Shown: positions 24,740 through 33,783, counted from the first letter of the stretch. The stretch is DNA of 64,000 bases from Paenibacillus sinopodophylli (GCF_005930355.1 NZ_VDBO01000001.1:593339-657338), one strand, 5' to 3'. Numbers and translations are program-made. Notes: generated by a model from the letters alone, not told the origin.

Positions 24740-26071
24740 ATGGCTATGATCAAAGGTTGGTCCAAAGGCGCTAGTTTGGTAATGTTGGCTTTGATTTTGG
24801 TAATGACGGCTTGCAGCAATGGGGGAGGCGGGAATAACAAGCCGGCTAGCGTAGGAACGGACAATCAAGGATCGGATAGCAGCACAGCAACAACACTTAG
24901 CATCATGTGGTGGGGTCCTGACGCGCGTCATGAGGCTACGAAGCAAGCGCTCGATATCTATTCCAAGCAGAATACGAACGTAACGTTCAAGCCGGAATTT
25001 ATGGCATGGGATGCCTTCTGGCAGAAGCTGCCGACGCTTGCTGCCTCCAAATCCATAACAGACGTACTGCAGATGGATGCAGCCTATATCCAAGAGTATG
25101 TTTCTCGCGGACAATTAGAGGATCTCACTGATATTGATCTTAGCGGCATTGTCGATCCGACTGTTATTTCCAACTTGCAAATAGACGGGAAGCTCTACGG
25201 CATTCCGCTTAGTCAGAATGCGCAAGGCATTGCGTTCAACAAAACCGAGCTGGAAAAACTCAGTATCCCGCTTCCGCATAAGGATTGGACCTACGAGGAG
25301 TATTTCCAATGGGCGAGAGATGCGAAAGCTAAGCTGCCAGAAGGAAAATATCCAATTGGCGACACTACTACCTGGGATTTCTATAACGCTTATCAAACCG
25401 CGATGGGCAAGCCTTCTATTATGTCAGATGGCGGCAAAATCTTCACGCTCGATAAGGAATCCTTTATGGCGTTCTACCAAACGTATGAGGAATTCCGCAA
25501 AGCCAAAATCGTTCCGCCAGCCGAGAAAGCAGCTGCTTTCCTGGAGAACGATCCCCAAGCAGATCCTATGGCTTCAGGTGTCGTCATGACGCGTGGTGCG
25601 ACAACGGGCTCTGTCAGCGCATTAGAACAGCTAATGCCTGGTAATGTCGGCGTCGTTAATATGCCGGTAGGTCCTGCTGGCGGCGGCTGGGCGCAATCTA
25701 CTATTTTCCTCAGTGTAAGCGCTAATTCGAAGAATAAGGCCGAAGCGAAGAAGTTTCTAAGATGGTTTATAACGGATAAAGAAGCTGGCAAGGCACTTGG
25801 TCTGACACGCGGCATTCCGATTAACCCGGACATCTACAAAGAGCTTGAGCCGACCCTTGAGAATAAAGATAAGCTAGGCAAAGAAATTTATGATCTATCA
25901 CTGGATAAGGCGCTGCCTTTCTTTCCGACAGCTGCTGGCTTCGCGGAATGGGTCGATACGTACAAGAAGGAAATGGAAGCCGTCACATTCGGTCAACAAT
26001 CAATTGAAGAAGCCTACAATAAGCTCGACAAAATGGGCAAGGAGCTAGCAGCGAAAGTAGGCAGCAAATAA
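24740..26071 (+). CDS. Sugar ABC importer substrate-binding lipoprotein
   Basis: The 443-residue protein has a lipoprotein signal peptide with lipobox MTAC (Cys25) followed by a Gly/Ser/Asn-rich linker, and a family 1 extracellular solute-binding fold: LSIMWWGPDARHEATKQALDIY, VLQMDAAYIQEYVSRGQLEDL, LYGIPLSQNAQGIAFNK. Anchored outside the membrane, it hands sugar to the two permeases upstream. Gene order permease-permease-binding protein differs from the more common binding-protein-first order. Confidence 0.93.
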   Translation: MAMIKGWSKGASLVMLALILVMTACSNGGGGNNKPASVGTDNQGSDSSTATTLSIMWWGPDARHEATKQALDIYSKQNTNVTFKPEFMAWDAFWQKLPTLAASKSITDVLQMDAAYIQEYVSRGQLEDLTDIDLSGIVDPTVISNLQIDGKLYGIPLSQNAQGIAFNKTELEKLSIPLPHKDWTYEEYFQWARDAKAKLPEGKYPIGDTTTWDFYNAYQTAMGKPSIMSDGGKIFTLDKESFMAFYQTYEEFRKAKIVPPAEKAAAFLENDPQADPMASGVVMTRGATTGSVSALEQLMPGNVGVVNMPVGPAGGGWAQSTIFLSVSANSKNKAEAKKFLRWFITDKEAGKALGLTRGIPINPDIYKELEPTLENKDKLGKEIYDLSLDKALPFFPTAAGFAEWVDTYKKEMEAVTFGQQSIEEAYNKLDKMGKELAAKVGSK

Positions 26072-26097
26072 CAATTATAGAAAGAGGGGCACAAGAG

Positions 26098-27093
26098 ATG
26101 CAGCTAGCTGAATTTTTCTCCTCTCAGCCTAACCAGCTGTGGACATTAGCCAAACAGCTTGGTGTAAACGATGCTGTTGGAGGACTACCATGGGAGGAAA
26201 AGGTTGAAAAGCCTTGGGACCTCATGCCGCTTATTCGTATGAAGCAGCGATTCGCAGATGCAGGACTTTCGCTTAGAGTCATTGAATCCATGCCGCCGAG
26301 CAACGAAATCAAGCTCGGAACAGCGGGGCGTGATGCGGAGCTTGAAGTGTTCGAGCAATTCATTATCAACATGGGAGCAGCGGGTATTCCTGTACTTTGC
26401 TATAATTTCATGGCACAGTTCAATTGGTTTCGTACTTCTACAACGACACGCGCACGTGGCGGGGCACTCGTGTCCAGCTACGACCACAGCTTAATGAAGG
26501 ACGCTCCTCTCACGGAAGCAGGATTAGTAAGTGAAGAACAGCTGTGGGATAATCTCCATTATTTCTTGGAACGCATCGTTCCCGTTGCAGAGAAGGCAAA
26601 AGTGAAGCTAGCCCTTCATCCGGATGATCCGCCAATTACGCCTATTCGCGGTATCTCCCGTATTCTTACTAGCGCTTCTGCATTGCAGAGGGCTATCGAT
26701 CTTGTTCCTAGTGAATATAGCGGCATTACATTATGTCAAGGAACTTTAGCAACCGCAGGGGATGATATACCAAGCGTAATTAGTCAATTTGCTAAGCAAA
26801 ACAAATTGTTTTTCGTCCATTTCCGCGATGTACAGGGAACGCCGGAGAAGTTTGAAGAAACGTTCCATGACGACGGAAAAACGAATATGCTGGAAGCAAT
26901 GCGAACGTATTATGATGTCGGCTTTGATGGTCCAGCAAGACCAGATCACGTTCCAACGCTTGAAGGCGAGGATAATGCAAATCCAGGTTATGAGCTGCTA
27001 GGTCGATTATATGGCATTGGTTACATTCGAGGCTTAATGGAGGCAGCAGCGGCTAAAACGGCAAAAGGAACTTTGGCAAACACGAGCTTTTGA
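26098..27093 (+). CDS. uxuA: Mannonate dehydratase
   Basis: The 331-residue TIM-barrel protein matches UxuA: PLIRMKQRFADAGLSLRVIESMPPSNEIKLG, PVLCYNFMAQFNWFRT, and VKLALHPDDPPI with metal-binding His, then TLCQGTLA and FVHFRDVQGTPE, followed by HDDGKTNM. The enzyme dehydrates D-mannonate to 2-keto-3-deoxygluconate in glucuronate breakdown. It lies 26 bases behind the ABC binding-protein gene, in the same operon, which ties that importer to uronate-type substrates. uxaC, uxuB, kdgK and kdgA are not in the window under recognisable form, though one of the SDR genes could act as a fructuronate reductase. Confidence 0.92.
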   Translation: MQLAEFFSSQPNQLWTLAKQLGVNDAVGGLPWEEKVEKPWDLMPLIRMKQRFADAGLSLRVIESMPPSNEIKLGTAGRDAELEVFEQFIINMGAAGIPVLCYNFMAQFNWFRTSTTTRARGGALVSSYDHSLMKDAPLTEAGLVSEEQLWDNLHYFLERIVPVAEKAKVKLALHPDDPPITPIRGISRILTSASALQRAIDLVPSEYSGITLCQGTLATAGDDIPSVISQFAKQNKLFFVHFRDVQGTPEKFEETFHDDGKTNMLEAMRTYYDVGFDGPARPDHVPTLEGEDNANPGYELLGRLYGIGYIRGLMEAAAAKTAKGTLANTSF

Positions 27094-27131
27094 GTCAAGG
27101 CACATTATAATCTTGGAGCTGAATATAGAAG

Positions 27132-27180
27132 AGTATCTCCCTAGCCGCATGTAGACTTTTGCGGCGGGGAGATGCTTTTC
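27132..27180 (+). terminator. Terminator after uxuA
   Basis: GTATCTCCC/GCCGC arms pair with GCGGC/GGGGAGATGC around a 12-base loop, followed by T-rich sequence. The rest of the gap up to 27345 is AT-rich and shows no gene. Confidence 0.75.
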
Positions 27181-27345
27181 TTTTTTTGCTTTTCAACTTT
27201 TCTATGAATCCTTAGCTAAAGTGCATGAACCATTTCTACAAAGAGCAGTGGTTCACCAGAAAGATCTAGTGACCTCAATATACGAAAAGACAGGTCAGTT
27301 CCAATATGTGGTATATTTAGAAAAGTAATTTTACCAGGGGGGGAA

Positions 27346-27804
27346 ATGTTGAGGGAAATAAAGCATCCAGTAAAGAGTGCTGCAAGGATCAGAACCATTA
27401 TAGGCATGACTGCTATTATAATGAGTCAATCTATTCTTGTATTTAGATCATGGGATCAGAGTGGTGTGTTTTACGCTTCGTTAACGGTTATACTGCTATG
27501 TTTAGTTGGACTGTTACTCGCATTGTACAGAAGATTTTTCATGGAACCAATCGAGTTATGCCTCTCTAAAGAGCAAATTGTATTAGATGGGAATATTATT
27601 AATTCTAGAGATATCAAAGTAATCATGATCAGAGGCTACTTTAAACCTGTGATCGGGTTATTACCTTACAGTAGGAGAATCGTCCCAATGAATATGGCAT
27701 TTAGATATTTAAAAGATGAAGATAGAGGTATCTCGGATCTAAAGAGTTGGGCAAAAATAAATAATGTAAAGATGGTCAACAAATCGTTTCAAACGTGGAT
27801 TTGA
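27346..27804 (+). CDS. Membrane protein with PH-like soluble tail, unknown
   Basis: The 152-residue product has two hydrophobic helices (about 16-32 and 42-62: IGMTAIIMSQSILVF, ASLTVILLCLVGLLLALY) and then a soluble part (LCLSKEQIVLDGNIINSRDIKVIMIRG) resembling bacterial PH-like domains that follow two membrane helices. The start ATG follows a run of G. Base composition is AT-rich. It is the first of three co-oriented genes of unknown role that interrupt the sugar-acid cluster. Confidence 0.6.
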   Translation: MLREIKHPVKSAARIRTIIGMTAIIMSQSILVFRSWDQSGVFYASLTVILLCLVGLLLALYRRFFMEPIELCLSKEQIVLDGNIINSRDIKVIMIRGYFKPVIGLLPYSRRIVPMNMAFRYLKDEDRGISDLKSWAKINNVKMVNKSFQTWI

Positions 27805-27963
27805 GTGTATTACCTAGTACCTATACCAGGCTGCTGCCACGAAACCGCTGCCTGGATGTGATTCAGGCAGGATAACGTAGAATCTTACTTGAATACAGTA
27901 AAGAAAGAATGGTGGTATTTTCGCAATATAGGCATTTCACCTTAATAAGGAGATTGAATAAGC

Positions 27964-28605
27964 ATGGATAAGTTAAGCGAAGTGTCTCTTGAGAATATTT
28001 CAGTTCATTGTAAACCATATATTCTGAATATCAAAGCTATGAGAGATGAGATTAATTCATTTAGCTACACATTTAAAGAAGGCCATGTATATGGAGTCAT
28101 AAGCCAACCGGGTAACGGGGCTTGGGCGATATCCTATTTATTAGCAGGCAGGGTCAAAAAATATTCGGGCATTATCAAAATAAATGGTGAGATAGCCAAC
28201 TCTAAATTACTGGGATCCAATAGCATCCATATTGGTGAGGGGCTTAATCCTAAACGATGGTTAATAGTTGATAGTAAAAAAACGATAAGGCAACAATTAG
28301 AAGAAGGGGATAGCTCCTATTCAATTAATGATCTAATAGCGTTATTAGATCTTGCTCCTTCAAGGCTGGACCGTTCCATAAAATATATTAGTAATGAACG
28401 ATGGAATGCATCAGTCGCTATAGGTTTAGCACATTCAAAGCATGTATACTGTTTTCCATGGTTCAATACAGATTGGAAGAGTATAATCCATTTTCGGCTG
28501 AAATATTGTGCAGATGTTTTAAGAGCAAATAATAAAATAATGATTATTCCTACAGATAGTGCACGCTATATTGAAAATACCGTTGATGAAATCATATATC
28601 TCTGA
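27964..28605 (+). CDS. Degenerate ABC ATPase-like protein
   Basis: The 213-residue protein has the size and order of an ABC transporter nucleotide-binding domain: an N-terminal beta part with FKEGHVYGVISQPGNGAWAISYLLAGRV in the Walker A place, GIIKINGEIA, a helical middle and a C-terminal IMIIPTDSARYIENTVDEIIYL like the H-loop end. But the Walker A lacks GKS/T (GNGAWAI), the LSGGQ signature reads ISNERW and the Walker B Asp-Glu is missing (VYCFPWFNTDW). It is probably a non-hydrolysing relative with a structural or regulatory role. No permease gene is adjacent. The RBS is AAGGAG nine bases before ATG. Confidence 0.6.
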   Translation: MDKLSEVSLENISVHCKPYILNIKAMRDEINSFSYTFKEGHVYGVISQPGNGAWAISYLLAGRVKKYSGIIKINGEIANSKLLGSNSIHIGEGLNPKRWLIVDSKKTIRQQLEEGDSSYSINDLIALLDLAPSRLDRSIKYISNERWNASVAIGLAHSKHVYCFPWFNTDWKSIIHFRLKYCADVLRANNKIMIIPTDSARYIENTVDEIIYL

Positions 28606-28662
28606 TTAGCATGGAACGAGTGTTGAATCACAATTTCTTTTTGACTATATCGGGGGAAAAGT

Positions 28663-29058
28663 ATGAAATTTTATATAGCGTCTAGTCGCAAAAATATAGA
28701 CAATGTAAGACAAGTTTCAGACGAATTAATAGCTCGTGGTTTTCAACAAACTTACGATTGGACAATACATTCGGAGATAGATTCGATATCTAAGCTTGGA
28801 GAGATTGGCCATGAAGAAGTATCCGGGGTTTTGGATGCAGATGTTGTAATCGTCATGATTCCAGCAGGGAAAGGGAGTCATGTTGAACTCGGAATTGCTC
28901 TGGGGGCTGGGAAGGACCTTTATTTGTATTCCTCAACAAATGAAATGAATGAGATCGAAAACACATGTACATTCTATCATATAGATTCCGTTAAGCAGAG
29001 GATTGGATCCATAGATGATTTAATCAATTCGGTCTGTTTTGATTACAAGCATCATTAA
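28663..29058 (+). CDS. Nucleoside 2-deoxyribosyltransferase-like protein
   Basis: The 131-residue protein begins MKFYIASSRKNIDNVRQVSDELIARGF and has DADVVIVMIPAGKGSHVELGIALG, the pattern of the nucleoside 2-deoxyribosyltransferase fold with its catalytic Glu (HVELG). YDWT and the C-terminal YLYSSTNE are also typical of short members found in Bacillota. True members cleave or exchange deoxyribonucleoside bonds; short relatives may bind nucleotides without this activity. It follows the ABC-like gene by 57 bases and is ended by a strong GC-rich terminator. Confidence 0.7.
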   Translation: MKFYIASSRKNIDNVRQVSDELIARGFQQTYDWTIHSEIDSISKLGEIGHEEVSGVLDADVVIVMIPAGKGSHVELGIALGAGKDLYLYSSTNEMNEIENTCTFYHIDSVKQRIGSIDDLINSVCFDYKHH

Positions 29059-29061
29059 GCA

Positions 29062-29089
29062 AAGCGGGGGCGCATTAGCGCCCCCGCTT
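29062..29089. terminator. Strong GC-rich terminator between converging genes
   Basis: A perfect stem AAGCGGGGGCGC / GCGCCCCCGCTT with a four-base loop (ATTA). It lacks a long T tract but is very stable and separates the 28663 gene from the dehydratase gene on the other strand. Confidence 0.7.
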
Positions 29090-29105
29090 ACTGCTTGTTA
29101 TACCG

Positions 29106-30503
29106 TTAGCTCCATAACCGGTCATTCGAATGAAAATGGTTCCAATTGTCGGTCGATTCCCATAGGCCTGGGATTTGGGGATGCAGATGCTGCGCTAGCA
29201 CCTCATCATTCAGATCGTCAATGCCAAGTCCTGGTGCATCACTAATGTGAATGAAGCCATCTTGAACTAGCTTGTTAGGCAGCTTGCTGCTAATGATAAT
29301 ATCATCCCACCAAGGCACTTCACAGGAGTGGTATTCAAGTGCAAGAAAATTTTCCGTAGCAGCTGCAACATGAGCGGCAGCAAGGCATGCAATGGGGCTC
29401 TCAGCCATATGAATGGCCATTGCTACGCCGTACTCCTGCGCCATGTCACCGATTTTTTTCGTCTCCAGAATACCTCCTGTTGTAAGTACATCGGGGTGAA
29501 TAACGGAAACACCGCCTGCTTGCAGAAGTGGACGGAAGTTTTCTTTCAAATAAATATCCTCACCCGTGCAGATCGGAGTAGCGACGGCTCGCGCGAGTTT
29601 CGCGTATTGTTCCGTGTATTGCCATGGGAGCATATCCTCCATCCAAGCGAGATTGAACTTATCGACACGTCTTCCCAGCTTAATACAATCCTCTAGTCCG
29701 ATATGTCCGAAATGATCCACAGCCAGCGGCACTTCATAGCCGATTACCGCGCGAACGTCAGCGACGTATTGCTCCAGCATATCGAGACCTTTCTCCGTAA
29801 CGTGAATTGCGGTAAAAGGGTGAGGGATGTTGTGAATATCGTAATGCTGGTTACGGATATTTCGGATCTCTTCCTCAGTCAGCGTATCATGGTTGTTGCT
29901 GTATCGATTCTTAGATGCATTGCGCATCTCGTCTATGAAGCCGACCGGTGCACTTAATGTACCAGGCTCGTTTATAATTTGTCCGATGCCTAGATCCATT
30001 TTGAGAAACGTGAAGCCTTGCTCCATGCGTTTCTTCAGCGCTTGCCCCATAGCAGTTCCAGTGTCCTTGCCGACAACTTCAGTATCGCAATACATTCGGA
30101 TTTTTTCGCGGAATTTGCCACCCAGCATTTGATAGATGGGGATGCCATAAGCTTTTCCAGCCAAATCCCACAGCGCAATCTCAAGGCCGCTTACCCCGCC
30201 TCCTTGTCTGGCATGACCGCCAAACTGCTTGATACGCCGAAAAATTTTATCGATATTGCAAGGATTCTCACCTAGTAGACGTCCTTTCAGCATTTGCGCA
30301 TAAACCTTATCCGCACCGTCACGTACTTCACCGAACCCGATCAAGCCCTGATTAGTATACACTTTGATCAAGCTGCTGTGGAACGGGCCGCCTACAATGT
30401 CTGTGAACCGGATATCGGTAATACGCAGCGTCGAGGGGCTGGAATAGGTGCTGACATGGGCAAGTGTTTCCTCATAGGATGGATTGTTGGACATGATGGT
30501 CAC
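29106..30503 (-). CDS. Enolase-superfamily sugar-acid dehydratase (mandelate racemase/MLE group)
   Basis: The 465-residue protein has the capping domain (RITDIRFTDIVGG) and the barrel with the MLE/MR catalytic set: FLKMDLG (Lys-x-Asp), PLAVDHFG (metal Asp), WMEDMLPW (metal Glu), PICTGEDIY (metal Glu) and AIHMAESP (catalytic His). These enzymes abstract the alpha proton of an aldonate or uronate and eliminate water. Compared with ordinary members (about 400 aa), it has an insert of about 55 residues after the KMD segment (NKNRYSNNHDTLTEEEI). It is in one operon with two SDR genes on the same strand. The substrate is not certain. Confidence 0.82.
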   Translation of the reverse strand: MTIMSNNPSYEETLAHVSTYSSPSTLRITDIRFTDIVGGPFHSSLIKVYTNQGLIGFGEVRDGADKVYAQMLKGRLLGENPCNIDKIFRRIKQFGGHARQGGGVSGLEIALWDLAGKAYGIPIYQMLGGKFREKIRMYCDTEVVGKDTGTAMGQALKKRMEQGFTFLKMDLGIGQIINEPGTLSAPVGFIDEMRNASKNRYSNNHDTLTEEEIRNIRNQHYDIHNIPHPFTAIHVTEKGLDMLEQYVADVRAVIGYEVPLAVDHFGHIGLEDCIKLGRRVDKFNLAWMEDMLPWQYTEQYAKLARAVATPICTGEDIYLKENFRPLLQAGGVSVIHPDVLTTGGILETKKIGDMAQEYGVAMAIHMAESPIACLAAAHVAAATENFLALEYHSCEVPWWDDIIISSKLPNKLVQDGFIHISDAPGLGIDDLNDEVLAQHLHPQIPGLWESTDNWNHFHSNDRLWS

Positions 30504-30542
30504 TCCTTGGTTAGTAGTGTGGAAAATGTGAGAGAGAAGGGA

Positions 30543-31328
30543 CTAGATCAGCATGCTGCCACCATCTAGTCTAATGGCCGAGCCAGTCATGAATTCGCTC
30601 TCATCGGATGCGAGAAAACAAACGAGCTGTGCAACATCGAGTGGACGACCTACGCGCCCAACTGGGAATTTTTCGCGTTCGGTACGCGAAAACCGCTTAT
30701 ATTTTTGTATTTCTTCTTCTGTCAAGATTGGCTTAGATTCACGGGAGCTTTGCTTGCCGACCTGAATTTCTCCAGGCTCAATCGTATTGACGGTAATCCC
30801 GTAGTGGGCTAACTCGATCGCACTTTCTCTGCCAAGCATTCGTATGCCGCCCTTGGTCATGGCATACACCGCATCGAAATCAGTAGGACGCTTGCTATGC
30901 ACAGATGACATATTAATGATGCGCCCTGATTGCTTTGCTTTCATATAAGGGACTACAGCCTGTATGCATTGCCAATAGCCCTTGAGATTGATGTTGAACA
31001 TACGATCAAAAGCTGTTTCATCATAATCGAAAAAATCGAAATTGAGCTGAAGTGCAGCATTATTAACCAAAATATCAATTCCGCCATACTTCTCAGCAAC
31101 AGAGTTGACCATTCGCTCGATGTCAGTCTTCTTCGACACATCGGCTTGTACGAGAAAGGAGCTTCCACCGAGCTCATCAATCTGCTCCTTCGTGTGAAGT
31201 GCACCTGCATCGCTTTGATTGTAGTGGACAGCAACATGGACGCCGCGATTTGCGAGTTCAATGGCAACACCTTTGCCAATCCCAGTACCTGCGCCAGTAA
31301 TGATTGCAACTTTTCCTGCAATACTCAT
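30543..31328 (-). CDS. SDR dehydrogenase (glucose 1-dehydrogenase-like)
   Basis: The 261-residue protein is a classical short-chain dehydrogenase: VAIITGAGTGIGKGVAI (NAD(P) loop), LVNNAALQ, the catalytic Ser in IINMSSVHS, YAMTKGGI (Tyr-x-x-x-Lys), and DGGSML at the end. It presumably oxidises or reduces a hexose, hexonate or ketouronate for the neighbouring dehydratase. It lies 39 bases ahead of the enolase-superfamily gene on the same strand. Confidence 0.88.
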   Translation of the reverse strand: MSIAGKVAIITGAGTGIGKGVAIELANRGVHVAVHYNQSDAGALHTKEQIDELGGSSFLVQADVSKKTDIERMVNSVAEKYGGIDILVNNAALQLNFDFFDYDETAFDRMFNINLKGYWQCIQAVVPYMKAKQSGRIINMSSVHSKRPTDFDAVYAMTKGGIRMLGRESAIELAHYGITVNTIEPGEIQVGKQSSRESKPILTEEEIQKYKRFSRTEREKFPVGRVGRPLDVAQLVCFLASDESEFMTGSAIRLDGGSMLI

Positions 31329-31348
31329 GCTACACCTCCATTATGGCA

Positions 31349-32128
31349 TTAGGGCTGTTTCATCCTGAAGTTCATATAATGGAGCAAAAAACCGCCATCG
31401 AATCTGATGTCTGCACCATTGATATACTTCGAGCTATCCGAAGCAAGGAAGAGAACCAATTCGGCAAGGTCCTCATAGGTGCCAAGTTCGGCATTAGGTA
31501 CCTTGTAATTGTAATGATCATAAAGGGGAGTTAAAGTGCTTTCGAACAACACGTCATCACCTTCAAGCGGACCTCGTTCAATCGAATTCACGCGTATGCT
31601 GGAACGCCCGAGCACAAGTGCGGCTTCCTTCGCAAGCATGCTGACCGCTCCTTTGGCGATGCTGTAGGTGAATGCACTGCCAGTCGGTTTCTCTGCGTGA
31701 ATAGAAGAGACATAAATGATGCTGCCGTGCTGGCTCTTCATCATGTGTTTTCCCGCCGCTTGCGTACAGATAAAAGCGGATTTGGCGTTGATGGCTATAC
31801 TCTTTGCGAATATAGCTTCGTCACAGGACTCGATTGTACTCGGATATACGACATTGTTATTATGGACAAGCACACTGACCGTGCCGATTTGCTGCTCGGT
31901 AGATTGAAGCATGTCCCAAACCTCATCGAAGCTGCATAAATCAATATTCACAATGATTGCTAGCTTTCCTGAATTCTCAATGAGCCTGCGCTCCTCCCAT
32001 AATGCAAGACCGCCAGATTCGCTGTTTAATATGAAATGGCTACCTTCGGAAACAAACCTCCGGATGATCGCTTTTCCGCTTGCGCAATCTGCGTCTGTAA
32101 TAAAAACAACCTGGTTATGCACTGACAT
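31349..32128 (-). CDS. Divergent SDR-family protein
   Basis: The 259-residue protein is recognised as an SDR by IYVSSIHAEKPTGSAFTYSIAKGAVSMLAKEAAL (Ser, Tyr-x-x-x-Lys) and RFDGGFLLHY, but the coenzyme loop TGxxxGIG is altered to TDADCASGKAI, so NAD(P) binding may be changed. Its downstream neighbour is a normal SDR with a similar sequence in the catalytic region, so this may be a diverged duplicate. The ATG at 32128 with GGAGGGG four bases before is chosen; the frame is open further upstream without a site. Confidence 0.75.
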   Translation of the reverse strand: MSVHNQVVFITDADCASGKAIIRRFVSEGSHFILNSESGGLALWEERRLIENSGKLAIIVNIDLCSFDEVWDMLQSTEQQIGTVSVLVHNNNVVYPSTIESCDEAIFAKSIAINAKSAFICTQAAGKHMMKSQHGSIIYVSSIHAEKPTGSAFTYSIAKGAVSMLAKEAALVLGRSSIRVNSIERGPLEGDDVLFESTLTPLYDHYNYKVPNAELGTYEDLAELVLFLASDSSKYINGADIRFDGGFLLHYMNFRMKQP

Positions 32129-32381
32129 AGATCCCCTCCACACAGAAGACTTCAATAACAGGTGTACGCATAGTTTAATAGTAGTGAGTTTGTTGCTTTG
32201 AAGGGATGCCGTAAAGTTATGATTTTGTTTGTTTTTTTGCAAACCGTAGGGCGGCTATGCCATTCTATTATTCGCATCATCCTGAATGGAAAGGCAATGC
32301 ATTCGAAAATATAAAAATAGCAAAACTTATGCTACTATGAATAAGTGATAGACAGTATTCGTGCGAATAGGAGTGATAACG

Positions 32382-33389
32382 ATGAAGGTGTTGTTTATAG
32401 GTGGAACAGGAGTCATTAGTCAAGCGGTTTCCAAGCTGGCAATATCGCGCGGCGTTGAGCTTTATTTATTTAATAGGGGTTATCGCGATGAGTTTGTGCC
32501 TGAAGGTGCACATGTTATTCAAGGAGATATAAGAGATCCTGAAAGCGCTGCGGCCGTTCTGGCTGATAAGCAATTCGACGTAGTCGTAGATTGGATTTCA
32601 TTCACACCTGAGCATGTCCGTGTAGACATCGAGCTGTTCCGAGGTAAAACCAAGCAATTCATATTTATCAGCTCTGCGTCTGCCTATCAAAAACCACCTC
32701 AGCATTACATGATCAAAGAAGATACGACTCCACTCGACAATCCATACTGGCCTTATTCACAAGACAAAATTGCATGCGAGAAGCTGCTGCTAGACGAGTA
32801 TGCGAGGAGCGGATTCCCTGTAACGATCGTCAGGCCATCATTCACTTACGGAGATACGATGATTCCTGCTGCGCTTAATAGCTGGAATCATCCTTGGTCG
32901 CTGATCGCTAGAATTAGGGCCGGCAAACCTGTCATCGTACATGGCGATGGATCGTCTTTATGGACGATGACGCATAACTCCGATTTTGCTAAAGGATTCA
33001 TCGGTCTTCTAGGCCAAAAAGAGACAATCGGACAAGCTTACCATATTACATCGGATGAAGTGCTTACCTGGAATCAAATCTATGAAGCGATTGGTGCTGC
33101 TGCGGGTACACCACCAAAGCTGGCTCATATTTCAACATCGTTCCTTATTTCTCATGATCCGGAGCTTGAAGGCGGCCTGCTCGGGGACAAATCGGTCACC
33201 AGCGTGTTTGACAACAGCAAAATCAAAGCATTGGTTCCGGATTTCGAGGCATCACTATCATTCGCGGAAGGCATTAAGCGTACCGTTGCATGGTTTGAAG
33301 CCCATCCCGACCGCTGTACAGAGGATCTAGAGTGGAATGAACAAATGGATTTGATCATTGCCGCACATGAATCGGGGTTCAAACGTTAA
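32382..33389 (+). CDS. NAD-dependent epimerase/dehydratase family protein
   Basis: The 335-residue protein has the extended SDR fold: KVLFIGGTGVISQAVSKLA at the start, FIFISSASAYQ (catalytic Ser), PYWPYSQDKIACEKLL (Tyr-x-x-x-Lys) and VTIVRPSFTYGD. Members epimerise or reduce nucleotide sugars or, in the catabolic clusters, sugar derivatives. ATG 32382 follows AGGAGTGATAACG. It diverges from the SDR operon, and may belong to the same sugar-acid pathway or be involved in sugar modification. Confidence 0.82.
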   Translation: MKVLFIGGTGVISQAVSKLAISRGVELYLFNRGYRDEFVPEGAHVIQGDIRDPESAAAVLADKQFDVVVDWISFTPEHVRVDIELFRGKTKQFIFISSASAYQKPPQHYMIKEDTTPLDNPYWPYSQDKIACEKLLLDEYARSGFPVTIVRPSFTYGDTMIPAALNSWNHPWSLIARIRAGKPVIVHGDGSSLWTMTHNSDFAKGFIGLLGQKETIGQAYHITSDEVLTWNQIYEAIGAAAGTPPKLAHISTSFLISHDPELEGGLLGDKSVTSVFDNSKIKALVPDFEASLSFAEGIKRTVAWFEAHPDRCTEDLEWNEQMDLIIAAHESGFKR

Positions 33390-33420
33390 GCTCCATACTC
33401 TAACAGCTAACAATAAATGA

Positions 33421-33456
33421 AAAAGCTCTTATTCCTTACGGGATAGGAGCTTTTTT
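33421..33456 (+). terminator. Terminator after the epimerase gene
   Basis: AAAAGCTCTTATTCC pairs with GGGATAGGAGCTTTT (G-U pairs), four-base loop TTAC, followed by T tract. Confidence 0.85.
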
Positions 33457-33606
33457 CGTTCGTTCCACCCATAAATCAAGCGAAGATCGTCATATAGCAT
33501 TGTCTGAAAATATTCTCAGAAATAGCAGTTACCCGAAAAAAGGGGAAGGAAACTCGTCTTTTGGTGGAATGACCGACATATACTCATCACAGACCGTCCA
33601 CTTTTT

Positions 33607-33704
33607 ATTGAAATATAGGAAAGTATATCTTTAGGCTATACCTTCTCTATATTTCTCCGAATGGCACGCGCCGCGCCGCCGAAGGAGGGCGACAGTCGTT
33701 TTTT
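33607..33704 (-). repeat. Dispersed ~97-bp repeat, copy C (inverted)
   Basis: On the minus strand: AAACGACTGTCGCCCTCCTT, GGCGGCGCGGCGCG, GCCATTCGGAGAAATATAG, ending CTTTCCTATATTTCAAT. It fills most of the 394-base gap between the epimerase gene and the wall hydrolase; the rest of the gap shows only the terminator and a leader. Confidence 0.8.
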
Positions 33705-33783
33705 CCTGGTGCCTGCTTATAATCGCATTCTAACTTATATCGTAACAGGTATACTTCATTAACTTAAAGGGAGAGGTATAATC

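Noticed and set aside
24719-25114. 131-codon minus-strand frame antisense to the binding-protein gene
   Set aside because: It is the shadow of a strongly coding plus-strand gene and has no ribosome binding site or recognisable protein features.
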